From positions 1 to 20,039 of the forward strand of contig JBGOUV010000076.1 of the NCBI GenBank assembly GCA_041477815.1: 20,039 bases of DNA, written 5' to 3'. Below, one piece after another: positions 17,445 through 20,039 of the stretch. Origin of the DNA: JBGOUV01 sp041477815 (GTDB lineage Bacteria > Acidobacteriota > Terriglobia > Bryobacterales > JACQDG01). Positions within the stretch are counted from its first letter, which is position 1. Every line of letters begins with the position of its first letter. The notes beneath the pieces are model-generated. The model worked only from the letters and a program-made list of their open reading frames with translations, had not been told where the DNA came from and made no database searches. Made by a program: the position numbers and the translations under genes.

Positions 17445-17450
17445 TATAAT
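17445..17450 (+). promoter_or_regulatory. TATAAT -10 box for the XRE-type regulator gene
   Basis: A perfect TATAAT lies 22 bases before the TTG start at 17472, with TG two bases ahead of it. No convincing -35 is present. It would give a leader of about 15 bases. The blaI promoter diverges from the same short gap (17357-17471). Confidence 0.4.
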
Positions 17451-17471
17451 CAGAGGGCGACCTCCTCGGAA

Positions 17472-18137
17472 TTGACCCAGGGACGGAAGAGGGCCGGCCT
17501 CACCCAGCAGCGCGCGGGCGAGCAGTTCGGCATTTCCCAGGCGTACCTGGCTCTGTTGGAAGGCGGCCGGCGGCGAATCTCGCCCCAGTTGGCCGCTCAG
17601 GCCGCGGAGCATTACCAACTTCCCCCCACCGTATTGCCCTTAGAGGAAATCGATCTGCCGGCCCACAGGGAACCGTCCGAAGTTTTGGCGAATCTGCTGT
17701 CCGCTCTGGGATATCCCGGATTCCTGTACCTGCGGGCTCGAGAGAAAAGGAACCCGGCGGCCGTGCTTCTGGCGGCCTTGAGGTGTCCCGATCTGGAAGC
17801 GCGGGTGGTGGAAGCTCTGCCGTGGTTGATCCTAAGGTGGTCCGACCTCCCCTGGCCGTGGATCGTGCGAGAGGCCAAGGCCGGCGAGCTGCAAAACAGG
17901 CTCGGATTCCTGGAGAACCTGGCGCGTCGCTTGGCCGCGGATGCCGGGGTGCGGTCCAAGCTGGAGTCCGTCGAGCGAGAGCTGGAGCGGGCGCGGCTGG
18001 TTCGCGAGGATACGCTCTGTCAGGATTCTATGACGGAAGCGGAGAGTCGATGGCACGCCGACTTTCGACCACCCCAAGCCCGGCACTGGAACCTGCTGAC
18101 GGACTTTGCTCCGTCCCACATCCGTTATGCCGCCTGA
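17472..18137 (+). CDS. XRE-family helix-turn-helix protein, possible orphan antitoxin-type regulator
   Basis: 221 residues from a TTG start, the only usable start after an in-frame TAG at 17424. A Cro/C1-type helix-turn-helix is at about 5-50: RKRAGLTQQRAGEQFGISQA, YLALLEGGRRRISPQLA. The middle and C-terminal part (AALRCPDLEARVVEALPWLI, LQNRLGFLENLARRLA, then PPQARHWNLLTDFAPSHI) recalls regulators that I remember next to nucleotidyltransferase-type toxins, but no such gene follows here, and that memory is unverified. A coiled stretch is likely at about 158-180. Its TGA (18135-18137) lies inside the first core site of an attC-like element, so it may be a cassette gene in plus orientation or the native gene at the edge of the cassette cluster. 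Codon use is GC-rich like the host genes. Confidence 0.75.
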   Translation: MTQGRKRAGLTQQRAGEQFGISQAYLALLEGGRRRISPQLAAQAAEHYQLPPTVLPLEEIDLPAHREPSEVLANLLSALGYPGFLYLRAREKRNPAAVLLAALRCPDLEARVVEALPWLILRWSDLPWPWIVREAKAGELQNRLGFLENLARRLAADAGVRSKLESVERELERARLVREDTLCQDSMTEAESRWHADFRPPQARHWNLLTDFAPSHIRYAA

Positions 18138-18212
18138 CCACCCTGCGGAGCCCTGGCGCTCCTTGGGAGGCGCGGCCCGCCTTTGGTCGTCGCCTGCGGC
18201 GCCGAGTTAGCC
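18132..18212 (-). other. attC-like recombination site a
   Basis: Bounded on the plus strand by GCCTGAC (18132-18138) and GTTAGCC (18206-18212), imperfect complements of each other. Inside, GGCGC/GCGCC and AGGCG/CGCCT elements pair to form the imperfect hairpin of an attC. The inner block 18168-18203 matches that of the site at 19467-19532 at nearly all positions. It contains the stop of the regulator gene on one side and the stop of the RelE-like remnant (18207-18209) on the other. Confidence 0.75.
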
Positions 18213-18472
18213 CTGTTGTTTGATCACTCGCTCATACTCGTCGTGTGGACCGATCCAGACCCAGATGAAATCCGCACCATCACTCAACTGCGAGCGCGCG
18301 GTAATTGGGCCCGACCCTCACCGACCACAGCTTTCCGACCTTCTTGAAACGCAGCGAAGGGTGCGCTCAGTTCTGCTTCAGGAGATGGAAGTTCTGTCGG
18401 GCCCACTCCCTGGAGAATCTCTGGCAAACGCGCAAAGCAGGTCCGGAAACCGGCGGTGGTGCGATGTATGCA
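18207..18472 (-). pseudogene. Decayed RelE/HigB-like toxin gene
   Basis: Read in pieces, the minus strand codes for a RelE-like toxin: HRTTAGFRTCFARLPEILQ; after a frameshift near 18409, EWARQNFHLLKQN; after an in-frame TGA (18367-18369), AHPSLRFKKVGKLWSVRVG then PNYRALAVE; and after a one-base shift near 18282, DGADFIWVWIGPHDEYERVI to the TAA at 18207-18209. The LRFKKV...WSVRVG...YRAL and WVWIGPHDEYE blocks are typical of these mRNA-cutting toxins. With at least two shifts and one stop it cannot make a full toxin, unless the sequence has errors. It follows its antitoxin directly, and its stop lies in attC site a. Confidence 0.8.
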
Positions 18473-18670
18473 TAGGTCCTTGAGAGTCCCCGTGGCCTTC
18501 TCCTCACGCGCCTCACGCACCAAGAAATCGAGCCTTCCAGCCCGAGAATCGGCTTCGATCTCCTTGTCCCACCGCTCCCAGTCTTTCTCTGACAACCACC
18601 GGAAGAGCTCGGTGAACTCCTCACTGGGAAGTCTCTCGATTTCTACCTTAAGTTCATCTATCTTCGACAT
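18284..18670 (-). CDS. Antitoxin-like protein fused by read-through to toxin remnant
   Basis: The ATG at 18670 follows a GGGAAGGGAAG purine run. Residues 1-65 form a typical small antitoxin of RelE-partner type: MSKIDELKVEIERLPSEEFT, RWLSEKDWERWDKEIEADS, LDFLVREAREEKATGTLKDL. Such proteins, as I recall them, usually end right after a KDL-like sequence. Here the frame has no stop at that point and continues through the first part of the toxin remnant (HRTTAGFRTCFARLPEILQG) and a shifted tail to 128 residues. The antitoxin part seems intact and may still work or be destabilised by the tail. There are no membrane segments. It sits in the cassette between sites a and c. Confidence 0.7.
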   Translation of the reverse strand: MSKIDELKVEIERLPSEEFTELFRWLSEKDWERWDKEIEADSRAGRLDFLVREAREEKATGTLKDLCIHRTTAGFRTCFARLPEILQGVGPTELPSPEAELSAPFAAFQEGRKAVVGEGRAQLPRARS

Positions 18671-18899
18671 GGTGCTTCCCTTCCCAGGCTACCTCGCCAG
18701 GGCTCTCAGCCGTCAGCATCGGCCTTGGAGTGAGACAACTCGCTGCGCCAGCGCCACTCGTCGGTTGCAGCGCCCTGCTTCCCCCCACGGAGCCCGACGG
18801 CACACCAGACCTCTGACACCCGGTACCGCCGCCTGACTGCAAGGACTCATCATACCATCCAAGCGTAAGACGCTCCGGCGTAGCCGCTGCTGCCGGTAT
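18671..18899. other. Non-coding stretch upstream of the antitoxin gene
   Basis: No convincing gene is seen. An 88-codon minus frame over 18654-18920 has low-complexity, non-family-like composition. A GCCTGAC (18831-18837) preceded by CCGC repeats the edge of attC site a, and short stems such as CGCTG-CGC-CAGCG occur near 18750, so a decayed cassette or attC may lie here. Confidence 0.35.
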
Positions 18900-18965
18900 G
18901 GCTGACGGCTGGGGCATCACCCGCCGCCCGGTTTTTGGGCGGCCGGGTGCATGCCCTGGTTAGCC
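18900..18965 (-). other. attC-like recombination site c
   Basis: Bounded by GGCTGAC (18900-18906) and GTTAGCC (18959-18965). The inner arms GGGCAT-ACCCG-CCGCCC and GGGCGG-CCGGGT-ATGCCC fold to a long imperfect hairpin around GGTTTTT. The TAA of the DUF2283-like gene (18960-18962) lies in its boundary core. Its inner sequence differs from sites a and d, as usual for cassettes of different origin. Confidence 0.75.
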
Positions 18966-19178
18966 AGGGACGGTCTCTACCGAGGCTGGGAGCTTGCTGA
19001 CGGTGAGCTTCTGGAGGTCGACTTTCGCGCCGGCATTGTCAATGTCGATTCCAACAAGATTGCCGTCAGCGTCGTAGTCAAGCACTACTCCCTCGGAGAT
19101 CTCCCGGCTTTCGACGCTCGTTCGCTCCGCAAGATCGATGTACAACGAATCTGTTTCAGGATAGTAGTTCAGTTTCAT
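18960..19178 (-). CDS. DUF2283-family small protein
   Basis: 72 residues from the ATG at 19178: MKLNYYPETDSLYIDLAERT, SREISEGVVLDYDADGNLVG, IDIDNAGAKVDLQKL. The Y-Y-P-E-T-D-S-L-Y-I opening and V-V-L-D-Y-D-x-D-G-x-L-V-G-I-D-I block are hallmarks of the DUF2283 family, small beta proteins that often follow a small toxin-like gene. The start overlaps the stop of the preceding gene by ATGA (19175-19178), so the two are co-translated. The stop lies in the core of attC site c, marking the end of the cassette. An antitoxin role is suspected from pairing only. Confidence 0.85.
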   Translation of the reverse strand: MKLNYYPETDSLYIDLAERTSVESREISEGVVLDYDADGNLVGIDIDNAGAKVDLQKLTVSKLPASVETVPG

Positions 19179-19417
19179 GGCTTGAACCGCCGATCTGGGA
19201 ACGCGTTGTGGATGGTCACCTGGTCTTCGAGCGTGATGACTCTCAAAAAGCGTCCCTCCAATTCTGGCACCTCCGCCCAAAAGCGATAACGATTGCTCTC
19301 CTGGGGCTCCGACCGAATTGGCTTCTCTATGACCCGGATGCACCACTCCCTTTTCAAGTATGGGCGCTTCCGGAGAACCTCGTTCTCGAAGTAGTCCGTG
19401 AAGCGATACGCCGCCAC
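19175..19417 (-). CDS. Small toxin-like protein paired with the DUF2283 gene
   Basis: 80 residues from a GTG at 19417: YRFTDYFENEVLRKRPYLKR, EWCIRVIEKPIRSEPQESNR, YRFWAEVPELEGRFLRVITL, EDQVTIHNAFPDRRF. The W-C-x-x-V-I...R-x-R-F-W-A...R-F-L-R-V-I-T-L-E-D...T-I-H-N-A-F-P-D-R-F pattern is what I recall for small proteins of the DUF4258/BrnT-like kind next to DUF2283 genes, probably RelE-fold. No catalytic residue can be assigned with certainty. Start choice is uncertain because no good ribosome binding site is seen; the previous attC ends about 50 bases upstream. The gene is intact. Confidence 0.75.
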   Translation of the reverse strand: MAAYRFTDYFENEVLRKRPYLKREWCIRVIEKPIRSEPQESNRYRFWAEVPELEGRFLRVITLEDQVTIHNAFPDRRFKP

Positions 19418-19466
19418 AACCCCAAGGATACCGCAGTTGCAGCATCGCGAACCTGGCCGCCTCGCT

Positions 19467-19532
19467 GGCTAACGACCTGGGCGCTCAGGCGCGGCCCGCC
19501 GTTGGCCGTCGCCTGCAGCGCCTTCGTTAGGC
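19467..19532 (-). other. attC recombination site d
   Basis: The clearest site: GGCTAAC (19467-19473) and GTTAGGC (19526-19532) at the ends, the latter matching the GTTRRRY core. Inside, GGGCGCT and CAGGCG pair with CGCCTG and CAGCGCC around a short unpaired centre, 66 bases in all. The inner block matches site a. Confidence 0.88.
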
Positions 19533-19939
19533 TGCCATTCCTTGGGCTTATCTTCGCGCGATCCCAAACGATGCAATACGGCGGCCTTGTCGTCGGCGAT
19601 CACTAGATCACTAACCGACGGAGTGATGAGCATGCCCTTCGCAAAGCCAAATGGCACGACGAAACGCTTGACTTGGCCATTCGATTGATAAGTTACCACT
19701 ACATCATAAAGCGCCTCGTTTTCGTAGTTGACCTCTTGCGTAGAAGGCGTTCGGGGCATGACATCCAGCACCTTGCTGCCGGGCAAAGCCTGCTCAACAA
19801 CGAGTGGAACCGACTGGAACAGCCGACCGGTACGTAGGGCTTCGGGGTCCAACCGGGTGCGCCACAATCGTTGGACGAGCACGGTCCCCAGAATGCCGAT
19901 CACTAATCCAATGGCCAGACCGAGGGTGAGTTTCCGCAT
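19469..19939 (-). CDS. Membrane-anchored cassette protein of unknown function
   Basis: 156 residues from the ATG at 19939, only about 11 bases past the previous recombination core (19950-19956), without a ribosome binding site; cassette genes often lack one. One N-terminal membrane segment is seen (about 5-23, TLGLAIGLVIGILGTVLVQ) after a basic start, so most of the protein should face outside. The soluble part (NYENEALYDVVVTYQSNGQV, RFVVPFGFAKGML) looks beta-rich; I know no family. The frame does not stop at the attC but continues through the whole of site d, adding about 20 residues (NEGAAGDGQRRAAPERPGR) before TAG at 19469-19471. Those residues are encoded by the recombination site and would change if another cassette were joined. 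Confidence 0.65.
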   Translation of the reverse strand: MRKLTLGLAIGLVIGILGTVLVQRLWRTRLDPEALRTGRLFQSVPLVVEQALPGSKVLDVMPRTPSTQEVNYENEALYDVVVTYQSNGQVKRFVVPFGFAKGMLITPSVSDLVIADDKAAVLHRLGSREDKPKEWQPNEGAAGDGQRRAAPERPGR

Positions 19940-19949
19940 GAATATGTCA

Positions 19950-20039
19950 GCCTAACGCAGAGGATTTTTAGCCCGGCGGTTGCGGCCCGCGAAACCCGAG
20001 CAGAGGCAGAAACGTTCGGGCCGCAACCGCTGGGCTAAA
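19950..20039 (-). other. Probable attC-like site e, cut by the window end, with a 23-base inverted repeat
   Basis: GCCTAAC (19950-19956) is a consensus core sequence placed just before the gene at 19469-19939. Beyond it, 19967-19989 and 20017-20039 are inverted repeats of 23 bases with one mismatch, starting and ending TTTAGCCC/GGGCTAAA, with a 27-base centre. A matching GTTAGGC-like core would be expected a little past 20039. The hairpin is longer and more perfect than in the other sites, so a separate repeat element is also possible. Confidence 0.55.

Larger units (their letters stand above)
18132..20039 (-). mobile_element. Cluster of integron gene cassettes (attC sites, no integrase in window)
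   Basis: Three complete attC-like sites at 18132-18212, 18900-18965 and 19467-19532, and one cut by the window end starting at 19950, separate short gene units. Most genes run on the minus strand, each pair or gene ending at or in an attC, so the array appears to read leftwards. The first and third sites share nearly identical inner sequence (18168-18203 and 19487-19522). No tyrosine recombinase of the IntI type is visible; it may lie beyond 20039 or be absent, in which case this is the type of cluster called CALIN. The left limit is unclear because the regulator gene before 18132 is in the opposite direction. Confidence 0.75.

Noticed and set aside
18654..18920. 88-residue minus frame before the antitoxin gene
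   Set aside because: It overlaps attC site c and the antitoxin start, and its composition is unlike a folded protein.

Overview
The window is a GC-rich bacterial chromosome segment with dense, short-spaced genes. Its gene types fit Acidobacteriota best, perhaps the Solibacter/Bryobacter side: a solitary Flp pilin, a YncE-type propeller joined to a phosphatase-like domain, BlaI with a TonB-tailed BlaR1, a GH57 enzyme and a sucA-odhB-lpd set. That placement is inference from gene content; no rRNA or other marker is present.

Layout. 1-86 (-): the first codons of an error-prone DnaE-type polymerase. 162-314 (+): a doubtful 50-residue ORF. 332-5845 (+): nadE, then a secreted propeller/pseudo-phosphatase protein whose signal peptide lies inside a large inverted repeat, then a GH57 glycosidase starting 2 nt after it. 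5861-7980 (-): a two-component pair (membrane PAS histidine kinase, NarL-type regulator) sharing a 4-nt overlap. It is divergent from a small Flp pilin gene (8188-8373, +), and the region between and just inside holds two similar sequence blocks. 8377-15352 (-): an uncharacterised gene, sucA, odhB, then an unknown gene plus PIN-domain nuclease gene, then lpdA. The unknown/PIN pair sits between E2 and E3 of the 2-oxoglutarate dehydrogenase complex, has its own AT-rich palindromic control region, and its last codons overlap the lpdA start. 15453-17356 (-): a blaI-blaR1 type pair under a promoter overlapped by TAGCA/TGCTA half-sites.

The right end (about 17472-20039) looks like a cluster of integron gene cassettes without an integrase in view. 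Three complete attC-like sites (18132-18212, 18900-18965, 19467-19532) and a probable fourth cut by the window end (from 19950) separate small genes. These are an XRE-type regulator, a decayed antitoxin/RelE-like toxin pair, an overlapping toxin-like/DUF2283-like pair, and a membrane-anchored protein of unknown function whose reading frame runs through its attC. Several stop codons fall inside attC core sites, as expected for cassettes.

How the genes work together: the central carbon block supplies all three 2-oxoglutarate dehydrogenase components. The kinase/regulator pair is placed to control the divergent pilin. The BlaI/BlaR1 pair probably regulates itself and distant genes. The cassette region is accessory, mostly toxin-antitoxin-like material. 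The strongest candidates for new biology are the attC cluster, the PIN module wedged into the dehydrogenase operon, the inverted repeat coding for a secretion signal, and the paired blocks upstream of the pilin.
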